Shown piece by piece: positions 26,176-36,119 of a stretch of DNA of 64,000 nucleotides. The stretch lies in the NCBI RefSeq assembly GCF_040362915.1, contig NZ_AP029612.1, positions 1,116,001-1,180,000 on the forward strand, written 5' to 3'. The position numbers and the translations under genes were made by a program. The notes below the pieces were generated by a model that saw only the letters and a program-made list of their open reading frames with translations, searched no databases and was not told the DNA's origin. How positions within the stretch are numbered: position 1 is the stretch's first letter; each line of letters begins with the position of its first letter. The stretch comes from Sediminibacterium sp. KACHI17 (GTDB lineage: Bacteria; Bacteroidota; Bacteroidia; Chitinophagales; Chitinophagaceae).

Positions 26176-27894
26176 CTACTCCACAATCTTTTTCTGAAAT
26201 AATTGGAAAATAAAACTCAATAAAACCACTGCCAAAGCACCCACTACATTCAACCATAGGAAGCCGAGACCGATGATATTGTAACGATCTAATAAGAAGA
26301 AGCCAATGACGATCAGCTCACCTATTACTGCTGCTGCAAATACAGCATTCGCTTGCACTTTCTTCATATAAAATGCCACGAGGAAGATCCCCAATATCAC
26401 ACCATAGAAAAGGGAGCCTAATACATTCACAGCCTCAATCAAACTACCCATACCTGAAGCAAACTGAGCTGTGATCACACAAAATATACCCCAGGCCAAC
26501 GTATAATATTTGGATTGTCGATACTCTTTTGCGCATTGTTCCGGATCTGTACTATCTGTTTGAATACCCTGTAAGCGTTGGTGAAAATCAATCATGGTGC
26601 AGGAAGCCAATGAATTCAATGCAGCCGCTATCGATCCCCATGCTGCGAGGAAGATGATCGCAATCAATAACCCCACCAAACCTTTGGGAAGAAAATCAAC
26701 TACAAAACGCAGAAAAATATAATTGGTATCATTGGTATCAGCACCCGGCACTGCTTTTGTTAGAACAGCTTTGTATTGCTTTTGTAAAGCAGATATTTCT
26801 TTTGCACCAACTGCAATGCTGTCTTTATATTGTTCTTGCTTTTCAACCGTATATAACCTGGTCCACTCCTGTTGTTTGATCTGATACGTGTTGAATTCCC
26901 CCTGAATAGATGCTAATTCCTGCTTGTATGAAGTTTGCATTGCCTTTTCTTCCACCGCTTTATTGAAAAATACCGGCGATGGATTGAATTGATAAAATGT
27001 AAACAACAATGCACCCAATAATAAGATCAAAAACTGCATGGGCACTTTTACCAATCCATTCATCAGTAATCCCAATCTACTCTCTGTATTGTCTTTTGCG
27101 GTTAAATAGCGACCAACCTGCGACTGATCAGTACCAAAATAGGAAAGTGCCAAGAAGAACCCACCAATGACACCACTGATGAGATTATATCGGTCTTTCC
27201 AATCAAATCCATTTTCAGTGATACCTGTTGTAATGACATTGAGTTTCCCTGTTGCTCCACTCACTTTAAGTGCATCATTGAATCCTACTCCTTCCGGTAA
27301 ATAATCAACAATCAAATAGCCGGCAACAAACATTCCTGCGAATATGATAATCAGTTGTAGTTGTTGTGTATAAGCAACTGCTTTTGCTCCACCGCTAACT
27401 GTATAGATGATCAACATCCCTCCCATCACAATATTGGTCCAGAAAATATCCCATCCCATTAAGGAAGATAAAATGATAGAAGGCGCATAAATACTGATAC
27501 CTGTGGATAACCCTCTTGAAAGTAAAAACAAAAAAGAAGTAAAGGTTCTGGTCTTCAGATCAAATCTCTTTTCTAAGAACTCATACGCTGTGAAGAGTTT
27601 GAGTTTATTGAATAGTGGTACAAATGTCACACACAAAATCACCATCGCTATTGGCAGACCAAAATAATATTGCACAAAACGCATTCCATCGGTAAATGCC
27701 TGTCCGGGTGCAGAGAGAAAAGTAATCGCACTTGCCTGTGTACCCATGATACTCAACAACACCAGGTACCATGGCATACTTCTATTACTCAAAAAATATC
27801 CTTCCAGATCCTTACTGGTTCTGCTTTTGTACAGTCCATAGGTAATGATCCCGACAAGTGTAATGATCAATACTATCCAATCTACCTTACTCAT
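26176..27894 (-). CDS. Sodium:solute symporter (SSS family)
   Basis: A 572-residue membrane protein with about 14 helices and the LeuT-like fold of the SSS/SLC5 family. The N-terminus WIVLIITLVGIITYGLYKSR, the GTQASAITFLSAPGQAF motif and the YFGTDQSQVGRYL sequence mark the Na+-site helices. A soluble coiled-coil-like insert occurs around 310-370. The substrate is unknown. The start overlaps the stop of a 39-residue membrane protein (ATGA), and a PIG-L deacetylase lies upstream, which suggests uptake of a product released by that enzyme. Confidence 0.92.
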   Translation of the reverse strand: MSKVDWIVLIITLVGIITYGLYKSRTSKDLEGYFLSNRSMPWYLVLLSIMGTQASAITFLSAPGQAFTDGMRFVQYYFGLPIAMVILCVTFVPLFNKLKLFTAYEFLEKRFDLKTRTFTSFLFLLSRGLSTGISIYAPSIILSSLMGWDIFWTNIVMGGMLIIYTVSGGAKAVAYTQQLQLIIIFAGMFVAGYLIVDYLPEGVGFNDALKVSGATGKLNVITTGITENGFDWKDRYNLISGVIGGFFLALSYFGTDQSQVGRYLTAKDNTESRLGLLMNGLVKVPMQFLILLLGALLFTFYQFNPSPVFFNKAVEEKAMQTSYKQELASIQGEFNTYQIKQQEWTRLYTVEKQEQYKDSIAVGAKEISALQKQYKAVLTKAVPGADTNDTNYIFLRFVVDFLPKGLVGLLIAIIFLAAWGSIAAALNSLASCTMIDFHQRLQGIQTDSTDPEQCAKEYRQSKYYTLAWGIFCVITAQFASGMGSLIEAVNVLGSLFYGVILGIFLVAFYMKKVQANAVFAAAVIGELIVIGFFLLDRYNIIGLGFLWLNVVGALAVVLLSFIFQLFQKKIVE

Positions 27895-28010
27895 GCATAG
27901 TTTTTAGTGAACCATTGAAAAAAAAGAATCAGTCCTAATAATACCAATAGCACAAACCAATACCAGCTGCGCCATGATTTGAATAAAGGAATCTTTTCTT
28001 TGGTACTCAT
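27891..28010 (-). CDS. 39-residue single-pass membrane protein
   Basis: A short ORF starting MSTKEKIPLFKSWRSWYWF, with one hydrophobic helix (about 17-32) and a short tail ending TKNYA. Its stop overlaps the symporter start as ATGA, and its own start lies 4 bp after the stop of the gene upstream. The coupling and the aromatic-basic membrane edge suggest a real protein, perhaps a symporter subunit similar in concept to the small partners of other SSS transporters. The family is not known to me. Confidence 0.7.
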   Translation of the reverse strand: MSTKEKIPLFKSWRSWYWFVLLVLLGLILFFQWFTKNYA

Positions 28011-28014
28011 ACCG

Positions 28015-28164
28015 TTATTTGTTTCTGTTATGGATAAGACTGCCACTCAATAATCCCAATGCCAATCCGATCAACAAACCGACACGCACGTTCTTTATTA
28101 CAAAGCCAATGGCAATGCCTATCACTACCAATGTCAATATACCGATCTTTCTTCTCTGCTTCAT
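28015..28164 (-). CDS. 49-residue two-helix membrane protein
   Basis: An ORF starting MKQRRKIGILTLVVIGIAIG, with two hydrophobic segments (about 7-22 and 28-42) separated by KNVRVG and ending HNRNK. The start is 4 bp after the PIG-L stop and the stop is 4 bp before the next small ORF, giving a tightly packed four-gene unit. The glycine-rich short helices resemble small assembly or regulatory subunits. I recognise no family. Confidence 0.68.
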   Translation of the reverse strand: MKQRRKIGILTLVVIGIAIGFVIKNVRVGLLIGLALGLLSGSLIHNRNK

Positions 28165-28168
28165 ACTA

Positions 28169-30769
28169 TTATTGCTTGGGTAGCGCAATGAGGTTAGCTA
28201 ATATTTTAAAAGCACCCGCATTTCCTGCCGGCAGCTGTCTGAACATAACCAAGCTTACATATGCGAAATTCCCCTTTCCATATTTCGTGGTGATCAGACT
28301 TCCTGTACTTTCTTTCTCCCCTTTATCATTCATTGCCAATGGTGCTACATACTTCCCTGCCAACTGATCAGCCTGATAAGTGCTTCTCTCTTGTACCCAT
28401 CCTTTAAAATCTTCCTGGGTGATGGTATTAGGATAATTTAATACCGGGTGTTGTGGTAAGACAAACTTCACAGCCGCATCTTCTTCGGTTACACGAGTGG
28501 TTCCGATTTGAAATGGATAAGGTCCGATCTTAGGATTTGACACGCCTCCTTGATTACGATTGTATTGCACGATCAGGTTACCACCATTCTGCACGTAACG
28601 CATCATCACATCATATTTTCCTGTAAGCCACTCGTGAATATTGTATGCCCTAACTCCCGTAATGATCGCATCAAGGTCTTTCAATCCTTCATCTGTTACG
28701 GATGCATCATCCAATATCTTCACTTCATACCCCATTTGCTTAAGCGCCTCAGGCATCACATCTCCTGAACCCGGAATAAATCCAATCTTCTTTCCGCGCA
28801 CTTTAATTTCCGAATCGATCACTTTTACATAATCTCTGAATGCATAATGTATGTTGGGGATATGATCATAACGAATGGATTTGAAATAATCAGAAAAATT
28901 CAATGCCCTTCCTTCCGGCATCATAACACGCATGGTAGCTTCTAAATATTTTACTGGGGCTTTTGAATTATATACTTGTGATATTGGAATATCGATGATC
29001 TGTCTTTGCCCCTTTGTAAAACTTTTTGTCTCACCGGATATCACAGACTTGACTGCTTCCTGACGAATATTTAAATCGGTGACCAATCCCGGATGTGTGA
29101 AGTTGGATCTGTATACCACATGTAACATAGAGTCTGAACGATTCTTACCTTTCTCATCTTTCACATTCAATAATACCACCGATGGGTTCATGTATAATTC
29201 AATATGTGGAACGATGATGAAGGGCTGATACAATTCTCCTCGCTCAGCATCTACATATTTATACATGACCGGCTTATTGAATTCAAAAAGGTATCCTTCG
29301 ATCTCTACTTGAAAAAGAGCATGATACAATGGATCATTCCAAGCCTTACCAACATCGCGCTGGTCATCCACTACAAACATTCCATCATTTTCTCTGGGCT
29401 TACGCAGCCAATAGGGTTGCGTCACTTCAGGACCCAATGTCGGTACGAGTACTTTTGTAAAAAGATAATTCTTATTCTTCTCAGGAGATATCATAAGAAC
29501 CGTATCCTGATGATCAGCAAGTTTTACCGACTGTATTTTAAGATTCACATCAGAACGCTTATTCATGAAATAGCTAACACGCACACTATCCCCTTTTAAT
29601 GCAGTTTCTTGCTGCGTATATGCTTCAACAAATAAAGCCGATGCATATTCAATGATCTCTTTCAGTTCTTTCAATTTCTGCATCTTCCATACCTGATCAT
29701 TTGTTTTAAGATGATCGATTTTCCGATACAACCTAACCAATGAGGGTACTGACTTTGCAGGACTTCTGAAATCATACTCCTGCAAGACTTGCTGTAACAA
29801 AATCTGGATACTATCGATCTCGGATTTATTCTTAATAGGTATCGATACTTGTTTACCCTGAGCATTGGTAGTCTGCATCAAAGTGTCTACCTGTAATCTC
29901 GCCCAACTGGTATTCACCCCTTCCATAATATCAGACTTTGCTGAATCGCCGCCTGTGGTTACAAAATATTCAAACACTTCTCCTCTTCTTCTGGGTCTGC
30001 CTTCAGCCTGACTTTTATGCATGCTTCTCGCTTCACCGCCCAGCTCTCCATAACTTTTACCAATGAGTGGATTATATGCCCCTACTTCTATTTTCAATTG
30101 GTTATCACTGGTTGTATTCGTTCTGCCGAAATTGAAAGTATTCCAAAGAATTCTTTTCGCTTTCCAGGGTTTTAATCCATGTGCAAATTGTTCAGGAAAT
30201 TTTTTGGGGTCTGCTGCTGCTTCAAAAGCTTCGTTGGCAATAATGGCAGAGGCCGCATGATGGCCATGACCGGCTCTTTCATCACCCGGGAAACGAGCTA
30301 CAATAATATCCGGACGAAATTTTCGGATCATCCACACAACATCTTTTAACACCCGTTCACGATCCCAAATACGCAATGCTTCATCAGCACTCTTACTAAA
30401 ACCAAATTCATAAGCACTTGAAAAATATTGTTCTGATCCATCGATCGCACGTGCAGCCATTAACTCATGTGTTCTGATCATTCCTAATTCTATTCCTTGT
30501 TCTGGGCCGATCAGATTTTGTCCACCATCACCTCTTGTCAAACTGAGATATGCTGTTCTGTACAATTTTTCTTTTGCCAAATAAGGCAGTAGTCCATTGT
30601 TTTCATCATCGGGATGTGCAGCGATATACAATACACTACCCAATACATTGAGCTTCTTCAACTGCAGATAAATATCCGATGAACTTGCAGTTGTTGGAAC
30701 GATCTGTGCATTTGAAAAATGTGTTAACAGGCAAAAAATCAAAAGAAAGGAAGTAGTTATTCTTTTCAT
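28169..30769 (-). CDS. Large secreted PIG-L/LmbE-family deacetylase
   Basis: An 866-residue exported protein. Signal peptide about 1-22. The PIG-L domain (about 40-290) has the zinc motif AHPDDE (51-56) and a second metal motif GHGHHAAS near 166. The family removes N-acetyl groups from GlcNAc-containing substrates or bacillithiol/mycothiol precursors. The long C-terminal part is beta-rich in the middle and ends in a class I glutamine-amidotransferase-like region (about 660-860) without an obvious catalytic cysteine. It heads the four-gene unit with two small membrane proteins and the symporter. Confidence 0.85.
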   Translation of the reverse strand: MKRITTSFLLIFCLLTHFSNAQIVPTTASSSDIYLQLKKLNVLGSVLYIAAHPDDENNGLLPYLAKEKLYRTAYLSLTRGDGGQNLIGPEQGIELGMIRTHELMAARAIDGSEQYFSSAYEFGFSKSADEALRIWDRERVLKDVVWMIRKFRPDIIVARFPGDERAGHGHHAASAIIANEAFEAAADPKKFPEQFAHGLKPWKAKRILWNTFNFGRTNTTSDNQLKIEVGAYNPLIGKSYGELGGEARSMHKSQAEGRPRRRGEVFEYFVTTGGDSAKSDIMEGVNTSWARLQVDTLMQTTNAQGKQVSIPIKNKSEIDSIQILLQQVLQEYDFRSPAKSVPSLVRLYRKIDHLKTNDQVWKMQKLKELKEIIEYASALFVEAYTQQETALKGDSVRVSYFMNKRSDVNLKIQSVKLADHQDTVLMISPEKNKNYLFTKVLVPTLGPEVTQPYWLRKPRENDGMFVVDDQRDVGKAWNDPLYHALFQVEIEGYLFEFNKPVMYKYVDAERGELYQPFIIVPHIELYMNPSVVLLNVKDEKGKNRSDSMLHVVYRSNFTHPGLVTDLNIRQEAVKSVISGETKSFTKGQRQIIDIPISQVYNSKAPVKYLEATMRVMMPEGRALNFSDYFKSIRYDHIPNIHYAFRDYVKVIDSEIKVRGKKIGFIPGSGDVMPEALKQMGYEVKILDDASVTDEGLKDLDAIITGVRAYNIHEWLTGKYDVMMRYVQNGGNLIVQYNRNQGGVSNPKIGPYPFQIGTTRVTEEDAAVKFVLPQHPVLNYPNTITQEDFKGWVQERSTYQADQLAGKYVAPLAMNDKGEKESTGSLITTKYGKGNFAYVSLVMFRQLPAGNAGAFKILANLIALPKQ

Positions 30770-30846
30770 ATGACAATAATGATGGCAGCGAAGATAATGG
30801 CAGATACAAGATACGACTCACCGTTTACACAAAAATCGGTGAATGA

Positions 30847-31713
30847 TTAGAGCTTTAACAAAACAGCTCTTACTGTTTTATAGTGGCTCCAGGGTATGAA
30901 ATGGTTGGCTCCGGGAATGGTAAGCGTGTCCATTACAGCGGCATTCTTCAAAGCTTTTACCCCAAAATCAAGATTCGCATAAGGCACAAGGATATCTTTA
31001 TTTCCATGAACGATATAGACCCTCTCTTTGATGGCATCCATTTGTGGGGCAAGTTGCCGTAGATCTTTCTTCAAATACCACAATTCATCATTGGATGGAC
31101 GCATGGCTCCCGGCACAAGAAACTTCAGTGGATTGTTCATGAACAACGGACGCCACCTCTCCGGATTTTCTTGTTTCGGATCAATGGATCCTGCCAGAAT
31201 AACCAAGGCATCAAAGTATCCGGGTCTGTCAACCGCCAATTGAATGATCAAGGGACCACCCAATGAATGACCTACAAGATAAACCGGTTTTCCATTCTTC
31301 TCTTTTTCGAACAAGGGTTGAATGATCATAGACTGATCTTGCAAATTCATAGCGTCACCAAAATCACTGTACCCAAAACCCGGACGATCAATAGAGATCA
31401 TCCGATATTTTTTTAACAGCAATGAATCGCGCATAAAAGCTTCAAATGCATCCCATGCTCCCGGTGAGCCGTGAACAAAAACAATAGTAGGCAATGTGTC
31501 ATGACCTGTTTTGGCATAATGCAGGGTCCTGCTGTTTACTTTCAGTCGTCCGATCTTTAATGCCACTCCAGCTTGTTTGAACTTTTCAATCGCTTGCTCA
31601 TCGCTGATCCTGAATTTCATACAGCTCTGAGCCATGATCGTCCACAAACACAAAAGAACCAGTATGATCATACCTGTTCGTTTCATTCTTAGCTTGAATT
31701 TACTTTGTGGCAT
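30847..31713 (-). CDS. Alpha/beta hydrolase, membrane- or lipid-anchored
   Basis: A 288-residue alpha/beta hydrolase. HGSPG (oxyanion region), nucleophile elbow GHSLGG, an acid near HGNKDILVP and the histidine in GANHFIPW make a complete triad. The N-terminus has a hydrophobic segment ending AQSC, which could be a signal anchor or an atypical lipobox. The start is uncertain between the ATGs at 31728, 31713 and 31686. The substrate is unknown. Confidence 0.82.
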   Translation of the reverse strand: MPQSKFKLRMKRTGMIILVLLCLWTIMAQSCMKFRISDEQAIEKFKQAGVALKIGRLKVNSRTLHYAKTGHDTLPTIVFVHGSPGAWDAFEAFMRDSLLLKKYRMISIDRPGFGYSDFGDAMNLQDQSMIIQPLFEKEKNGKPVYLVGHSLGGPLIIQLAVDRPGYFDALVILAGSIDPKQENPERWRPLFMNNPLKFLVPGAMRPSNDELWYLKKDLRQLAPQMDAIKERVYIVHGNKDILVPYANLDFGVKALKNAAVMDTLTIPGANHFIPWSHYKTVRAVLLKL

Positions 31714-31731
31714 AGTAGGGTTGATCAATAT

Positions 31732-31758
31732 AAAAGGCCGGATTAAATCCGGCCTTTT
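31732..31758 (-). terminator. Terminator of the M14 peptidase gene
   Basis: A perfect 12-bp stem (31732-31743 against 31747-31758) with a three-base loop, immediately 5 bp after the peptidase stop on the minus strand. The stem itself supplies the A and T runs. Confidence 0.85.
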
Positions 31759-31763
31759 GAGTG

Positions 31764-34268
31764 TTATTGTCCTGCTAAGAAAACAGCATTGGAGAATAAA
31801 AGTTTACCATTCTCCCAGAAATTCCGGAACAATGGATTATCAGATAAATAAACCACGGATCCGCCTCCCATATCTTGAACACCGAAGAGCATACCGTCTT
31901 TCAACTTACTCTTCACTTTATATCCTGCGAAACCTGTTACATATGCGTCTTTCTTCAACACACCTACATTCCAGCCACCCTTCATGAATTCATAAAGGAT
32001 GCCATCTTGCTTAAGGGTATAGTAGAAATCAGGATATCCAAAACCTAATGGATGTGTATTGTCCAGATCCATTTTATAAATCGCACCCGGGATGGAATTA
32101 GGCAGATAACTTCTTTCGCGATCGCCATATTTTTTCACATCCAGATACTCTCCTTTTTCATCATCCTTGTCTGTCTTTTGTTTCAAGCCCCATTCAGCAG
32201 CCATCTGACCAACTGCATTTTCTAAAGCGATGATCTTTCCGCCTGAACGAACAAATTCTTTCAAACGATCGGCCGTTGCTTTATCAGATAATGCACGGAT
32301 GAATCCATCTGGCACGATCAATACGGTGAAATTTTTAAGATTGACTCTTGCTATATCTCCTCCATTGATCAGCGTCAAAGGATAATCCAACTGCTTATCA
32401 AAGAAATGCCATATCTCTCCTGCTCCAAGTGAAGAAGTTCCTTCACCTGTCAGCAAAGCTACTTTCGGCGCACTGCTGATGATCTTTACATCCGGAGAAC
32501 CCATATCAGAACCCTGATCCATAAATCCTGTCTCTACTGCATCTGCCTGTACATTGTGTTTAATACAAGCTGCATTGGTTATAGCTGCCCAATTCACTGA
32601 TGAATTGCTGGTCTTCAAAACAATCAATGTTCCTCTTTCATAATTTTTAGTACCATATTTAAATGGTTTTTCTGCAAAACGAACTTTTACATTTTGCTTC
32701 AATAAATCCGCCAATACTTTGGCACTATTAAATGATGTATAAGGAATCAATAATCCATAAGAAGTATTCACAGGGGTAACAGATGTTGACTTCCAGTCAT
32801 TGGACAGATCCAATTTTTCTTTTACAGCATATCCTTTTACACCATATGCATAGGGTACAGACCATGTTGTAATATCATAAGTGTTAGAGTCTGTTACTAC
32901 AGTTCTCGGTTCCAGCAATACCTTGGCCAATACAGCTTTGGGTTGCGCAGCACTTACTGCGATATGCAATCCTTCATCAGCGAAAGCTTCTTGCTTACCG
33001 GTGAAATAATTAAATCCGCTAAAGTTTTTATTACTAAGTGTTCCCCACTCAATACCATTTTGTTCTAGCAATTTGATGACCGCATTTAATTTATTCTGAT
33101 CTTTTGAAGTGAGTACATAAGTTTTATACTCACCGATCTTACCACTTCTGCTATCATCAAAATATTTTTTGAACTCACTCATTAATTTCTGCTGATGCTT
33201 ACTCGCAGTTTCCACTGTAGATAATCCGGTAGTGAAATGATGAGTGGCACGATCTACCAATGTAAGTGTATCGCCATCTTCGTTCACAACAGCCAACCCA
33301 CCTCTGCTATGTCCACCTTGCTCATAGGTCATACCAATTGCACCGTTATAAACAGGATAGGTATCACCATAGGAAGGATACAATAGATCGAATCTTTCTT
33401 TGGTAAAGAATAACCATCCGTTTTTATCAAAGTAAGAAGCATTGTTTCTACCAATGAGCACTTGAAAATCTCTCTGCCATGGAGTAATGACTTCATGAAA
33501 AGGCTCTGCAGCCGGAGCAAAATAATAAGGTTCATTATACCCTTGTTCATGAAAATCCACATGTACTTGTGGCAACCATGCATTGTATTTTTTTAAACGC
33601 TGCTGGGTTTCTACTTGTGTTTGCCATGCCCAATCACGGTTCAGGTCAAAGTTGTAATGATTACTTCTTCCTCCAGGCCAAGGCTCTGCATGTTCACGAG
33701 AAGAAGGATCTGCATTCATATCTTTTCCTACCACAGAATTGAACCAATTCACATAACGATCTCTTCCGTCTGGATTGATACATGGGTCGATCACAACTAC
33801 TGTATTTTTCAACCACTCTTTGGTAGCGCTGTTAGAAGGATCCACCAATGCATGAATCATCAATAATGCCGCTTCAGAAGAAGACGGTTCATTACCATGT
33901 ACATTATAACTTAACCAAACAATTGCCGGTGCATTTTCTACTATGGGGGCGGCCTTGTCTTTGGTAACACCCGCCAAACGAAGATTATTCAAGCGAATTG
34001 CTTCCAATCGCTGCATATTTTCAGGAGAACTCACAAAAGCAAGCATTAGTTCTCTGCCCTCATTGGTCTGACCATAGGACTCGATCTTTACCATTTCAGG
34101 ACGGGCTTTTGCTACCGTGTTAAAATACTCAACGATCTTGTAGTGCCGTGTATAACGGGTACCTACTTTGTAACCCAGATAAGCTTCAGGACTGGGTACA
34201 TTTTGAGCTGTGACTGATACAGACAATACCAGAATCACCAGAATGGATAATAATGATTTCATATTCAA
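31764..34268 (-). CDS. Secreted M14-family zinc carboxypeptidase
   Basis: An 834-residue exported protein with a signal peptide (about 1-22). The M14 domain has zinc ligands in NVHGNEPS (His124, Glu127) and HVDFHEQG (about 226), and the catalytic glutamate in TYEQGGHSRGG (about 318). The remaining 450 residues hold domains not needed for catalysis, ending in a region resembling a glutamine-amidotransferase-like fold (about 600-834). It probably trims peptides or peptidoglycan stems outside the cytoplasm. It is divergent from gamma-glutamyltransferase, which also acts on exported peptides. Confidence 0.9.
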   Translation of the reverse strand: MNMKSLLSILVILVLSVSVTAQNVPSPEAYLGYKVGTRYTRHYKIVEYFNTVAKARPEMVKIESYGQTNEGRELMLAFVSSPENMQRLEAIRLNNLRLAGVTKDKAAPIVENAPAIVWLSYNVHGNEPSSSEAALLMIHALVDPSNSATKEWLKNTVVVIDPCINPDGRDRYVNWFNSVVGKDMNADPSSREHAEPWPGGRSNHYNFDLNRDWAWQTQVETQQRLKKYNAWLPQVHVDFHEQGYNEPYYFAPAAEPFHEVITPWQRDFQVLIGRNNASYFDKNGWLFFTKERFDLLYPSYGDTYPVYNGAIGMTYEQGGHSRGGLAVVNEDGDTLTLVDRATHHFTTGLSTVETASKHQQKLMSEFKKYFDDSRSGKIGEYKTYVLTSKDQNKLNAVIKLLEQNGIEWGTLSNKNFSGFNYFTGKQEAFADEGLHIAVSAAQPKAVLAKVLLEPRTVVTDSNTYDITTWSVPYAYGVKGYAVKEKLDLSNDWKSTSVTPVNTSYGLLIPYTSFNSAKVLADLLKQNVKVRFAEKPFKYGTKNYERGTLIVLKTSNSSVNWAAITNAACIKHNVQADAVETGFMDQGSDMGSPDVKIISSAPKVALLTGEGTSSLGAGEIWHFFDKQLDYPLTLINGGDIARVNLKNFTVLIVPDGFIRALSDKATADRLKEFVRSGGKIIALENAVGQMAAEWGLKQKTDKDDEKGEYLDVKKYGDRERSYLPNSIPGAIYKMDLDNTHPLGFGYPDFYYTLKQDGILYEFMKGGWNVGVLKKDAYVTGFAGYKVKSKLKDGMLFGVQDMGGGSVVYLSDNPLFRNFWENGKLLFSNAVFLAGQ

Positions 34269-34387
34269 TATAAATGAGTGGTGAATGTAGCGAAGAAATA
34301 GAGGTCACGGAAAAGATTGGTTCATTTTTTTATACAGATCGGATCATATCGGGGTTGGTTTTGTGCAAAAACGCCTAATTTTCACTT

Positions 34388-36109
34388 ATGAAAACAAACG
34401 TTTTATCATTTGTATTTCTTTTCCTCTTATCGGCTGTACAGGCACAAAAAGTTGTGTCTGTAGTTGGACCCGGAAAAGCCATTAACCCTTATAAGTATAC
34501 CATTACAAAAAAGGCTACTTATACAAAAGCTGCAGTATCCAGTGCACATCCGCTGGCTAGTCAGGTGGGAGCCGTGATCATGAAACAAGGTGGCAATGCT
34601 TTTGATGCCGCTATTGCAACACAATTGGCTTTGGCCGTGGTATATCCGGGTGCCGGCAATCTGGGTGGTGGCGGATTTTTACTTGCCCGAAGAAGCAATG
34701 GAGAACTGATCGGTTTAGATTATCGCGAAGCAGCACCTGCAGCGGCTTCTAGAGATATGTATCTGGATCAACAAGGCAATGCGAATATTTCATTATCACA
34801 AAATGGACATCTCGCTTCCGGTATTCCCGGAACAGTGGCGGGTTTATTTGCTACAATGCCTTATGCCAAACTTCCCTTTGCAAAATTGGTACAACCCGCT
34901 ATTGATCTTGCAGAAAATGGATTTGTTCTTACGGAAAGAGAAGCGTCTTCTTTGAATAGCACGCGTGAAGCTTTTCTGAAATACAATACCCGACCTACTG
35001 CCTTTACCAAAGAAGGTAAATGGAAAGGCGGTGATACTCTTGTACAAAAAGAATTAGCTGCAACACTCAGAAGAATGCAAAAAAATGGAGCTGCCGGATT
35101 TTATGAAGGAGAAACCGCTAAGCTCATCGTAGAAGAAATGCAACGTGGTAAAGGCATCATAACAATGGATGACCTAAAAAATTATACCGCCAAGCTCAGA
35201 GAGCCTATCAGATTTAATTATAGAGATCATCAGGTCATCAGCTTCGCACCACCAAGTAGCGGCGGAATACTCATTGCGCAGATGATGAAAATGATCGAAA
35301 AATTCCCGGTCAATAGTTATGGCTTTCAAACAGCTGCCAGCGTTCAACTGATGATCGAAGCAGAGAGAAGAGCTTATGCTGATAGAGCAGAACATTTGGG
35401 TGATCCTGATTTCTGGAAAGTTCCTGTTGATGCACTGATCAGTGAAACATATTTATCCGCAAGAATGAAAGATTATGATCCGAACAAAGCAGGTGTCAGT
35501 ACCCAGATTAAAGCAGGCACTGTCACAGAAAGTGAGGAAACAACCCATCTCAGTGTTATTGATGCAGCAGGAAATCTTGTAGCCGTTACGACTACCCTTA
35601 ATGGAGGATATGGCAGCAGAACAGTTGTAGGGGGTGCCGGTTTTTTATTGAATAATGAAATGGATGATTTCAGCGTAAAACCAGGCGTACCAAATATGTA
35701 TGGCGCATTGGGTGGCGAAGCAAATGCGATCGTACCGGGAAAAAGAATGTTGAGTTCTATGACCCCTACTTTAATGCTCAAAAACAACAAACCTTATCTA
35801 ACCATTGGCACACCGGGCGGAACAACCATTCCTACTTCTGTATTCCAGGCATTGGTAAACCTGATTGATTTTAAAATGGATTTGGATGAAGCAATCAATA
35901 AACCAAAATTTCATCATCAATGGTTTCCTGATGAAGTTGTGATTGAAAGAGACTTTCTTGCCGATACCAAGAAGCAATTGGAAGCAATGGGATATAGAGT
36001 AAAAGAAAGAAGCGCCATAGGCCGCACAGAAGGAATCAGAATTTTACCAAATGGTCGAAGAGAATCTGTTGCTGATAAAAGAGGTGATGATTCTGTAGCT
36101 GGATTTTAA
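34388..36109 (+). CDS. ggt: Gamma-glutamyltransferase
   Basis: A 573-residue periplasmic Ntn-hydrolase that cleaves or transfers gamma-glutamyl groups, for example from glutathione. Signal peptide about 1-20. The autoprocessing site is the threonine in EETTHLSVID (about 385), which becomes the N-terminus of the small subunit. The GSRTVV region and the LNNEMDDFS loop are typical of the family, as is the PSSGG motif in the large subunit. The DinB-like gene begins 10 bp later. Confidence 0.95.
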   Translation: MKTNVLSFVFLFLLSAVQAQKVVSVVGPGKAINPYKYTITKKATYTKAAVSSAHPLASQVGAVIMKQGGNAFDAAIATQLALAVVYPGAGNLGGGGFLLARRSNGELIGLDYREAAPAAASRDMYLDQQGNANISLSQNGHLASGIPGTVAGLFATMPYAKLPFAKLVQPAIDLAENGFVLTEREASSLNSTREAFLKYNTRPTAFTKEGKWKGGDTLVQKELAATLRRMQKNGAAGFYEGETAKLIVEEMQRGKGIITMDDLKNYTAKLREPIRFNYRDHQVISFAPPSSGGILIAQMMKMIEKFPVNSYGFQTAASVQLMIEAERRAYADRAEHLGDPDFWKVPVDALISETYLSARMKDYDPNKAGVSTQIKAGTVTESEETTHLSVIDAAGNLVAVTTTLNGGYGSRTVVGGAGFLLNNEMDDFSVKPGVPNMYGALGGEANAIVPGKRMLSSMTPTLMLKNNKPYLTIGTPGGTTIPTSVFQALVNLIDFKMDLDEAINKPKFHHQWFPDEVVIERDFLADTKKQLEAMGYRVKERSAIGRTEGIRILPNGRRESVADKRGDDSVAGF

Positions 36110-36119
36110 AAACATACAC

